A DNA stretch of 64,000 nt from the NCBI GenBank assembly GCA_019634715.1, contig JAHCAU010000003.1:1-64000 (forward strand), given 5' to 3'. The stretch's first letter is position 1. Each line of letters starts with the position of its first letter. Of the stretch, positions 63,364 through 64,000 are shown piece after piece. A program made the translations under genes and the position numbers. Below the pieces are notes generated by a model. It saw only the letters and a program-made list of their open reading frames with translations. It had not been told where the DNA came from and ran no database searches. The DNA is from Lysobacter sp. (lineage in GTDB: Bacteria > Pseudomonadota > Gammaproteobacteria > Xanthomonadales > Xanthomonadaceae).

Positions 63364-63701
63364 CCCACCCTACGCGATCCAATTTTTCTGAGGGTGTGGC
63401 GGTGTATTGCCAGATCGGGCGGTGATGTGGGTGCCGCGATGCTGTCGGCATGCCGAACGATCGTCGAGCCTGGGCGCCTGGTGGCACGTATTTCTTCACC
63501 GTTGTGGTCAAGGAGCATTCGACATCGCTGTTCGTCGATCGCGTGGATGATCTGCGCGCCGCGTTCCATTGCCGCATGCGGTGCGGCCGTTCGTGATCGA
63601 TGCGACCGTGATCCTTCCGGAAAGCGAGGTGACGTCGAACACCCCATGCAAAAGAGCCCGGCTTTCGCCGGGCTCCTTCGTATCACGTGTACAACGTTCG
63701 A
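63364..63701. other. Gap between IS4 element and TonB receptor end
   Basis: Starts with the right half of the split REP (GCCCACCCTAC) and holds a terminator near its right end. No convincing gene: open frames here read across the repeat and lack coding style. Confidence 0.5.
63650..63682 (-). terminator. Terminator of the TonB-dependent receptor gene
   Basis: On the minus strand GAGCCCGGC, loop GAAA, GCCGGGCTC and TTTT follow the receptor stop by about 25 bp. A tight GAAA-loop stem with a U-run, a standard rho-independent terminator. Confidence 0.88.
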
Positions 63702-64000
63702 TCAGTTGAACTTGTAGGTGTACTGGGCCGAGATGGTGCGACCCATCGGGCTGTAGCCACGCCAGAAGTACGGGTAGGTGTTGAAACCGCTGTCGTCCGG
63801 GTGGAAGTTGTTGAAGATGTTGTTCACGTAGAAGCTGACGGTCGCCTTGTCGGTGATCTTCTTGGCGATGTTGGCGTTCCACAGGAAGTACGGGGCGACG
63901 CGCGCGGTTTCCTGCCAGTTGGGCAGGCTGCCGTAGCGGGTCATGAACACGTTCGCAGCCCAGTCGCCCTTCTGCCAGCCCACCGAGCCGCGCATGCGGC
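63702..64000 (-). CDS. TonB-dependent receptor, C-terminal fragment
   Basis: The last 98 codons of a gene that continues past the window edge. Alternating beta-barrel strands (SVGWQKGDWAANVFMTRYGSL, YFLWNANIAKKITDKATVSFYVNNIFN) and the ending GRTISAQYTYKFN fit the C-terminus of a Xanthomonad-type TonB-dependent outer-membrane receptor. The NNIFN strand is a common mark of this group. Ligand cannot be judged from this part. Confidence 0.85.
   Translation of the reverse strand, partial: RMRGSVGWQKGDWAANVFMTRYGSLPNWQETARVAPYFLWNANIAKKITDKATVSFYVNNIFNNFHPDDSGFNTYPYFWRGYSPMGRTISAQYTYKFN

Overview
The window has two parts of different origin. Positions 1 to about 5.3 kb have lower GC and a compact minus-strand aromatic amino-acid cluster (trpB 3' part, trpA, chorismate mutase, DAHP synthase, tyrA), then a Crp/Fnr regulator and an outer-membrane POTRA-type protein. 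This order and style look like an Acidobacteriota chromosome. From about 5.3 kb to the end the DNA is high-GC and looks like a Lysobacteraceae/Xanthomonadaceae gammaproteobacterium (Lysobacter or Luteimonas type): LysR-trpF-truA-fimV-asd-aroC-prmB, SCO1-psd, greB, pntA2-pntB, hppA-ppa, many secreted hydrolases and dense REP palindromes. The switch falls inside trpB (about 5263-5311), at a strongly conserved stretch. The simplest reading is a chimeric metagenome contig; recombination after gene transfer is the alternative.

Layout: 1-5.3 kb Acidobacteriota-like aromatic biosynthesis; 5.3-13.8 kb housekeeping genes on the minus strand (TrpF, TruA, FimV, Asd, AroC, PrmB) with a divergent LysR; 13.9-23.8 kb SCO1, Psd, small membrane proteins, lytic transglycosylase, HerA-like ATPase, GreB, HAD phosphatase and a protein with an SGHYxP-type motif; 24.2-27.3 kb a secreted glycosidase-like protein and a serine protease; 27.4-30.9 kb a single 1187-residue adenylation/carrier/alpha-oxoamine-synthase/SCP2 megaenzyme; 31.2-37.7 kb an accessory island flanked by REP palindromes, holding poorly known genes and a low-GC TIR / micro-ORF / two-TM membrane protein cassette that I regard as a candidate defence system; 37.7-39.4 kb transhydrogenase genes; 39.6-43.9 kb an ECF sigma operon and envelope proteins; 44.2-47.3 kb a membrane H+-pyrophosphatase with a C-terminal OmpA-like domain beside soluble pyrophosphatase; 47.5-55.4 kb a DUF1615 lipoprotein, M4 metalloprotease, Mrr-like membrane protein, berberine-bridge-type oxidase and amine oxidase; 55.8-61.1 kb a frameshifted secreted RHS protein with a variable toxin tip and a likely immunity gene; 61.3-63.4 kb a truncated IS110 and an intact IS4-family element inserted in a REP; 63.7-64 kb the C-terminus of a TonB-dependent receptor.

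Functionally the second part fits a soil or water bacterium rich in secreted enzymes and competition genes. All assignments come from reading the translations by eye; no database search was run. I recognised no tRNA, rRNA or CRISPR array.
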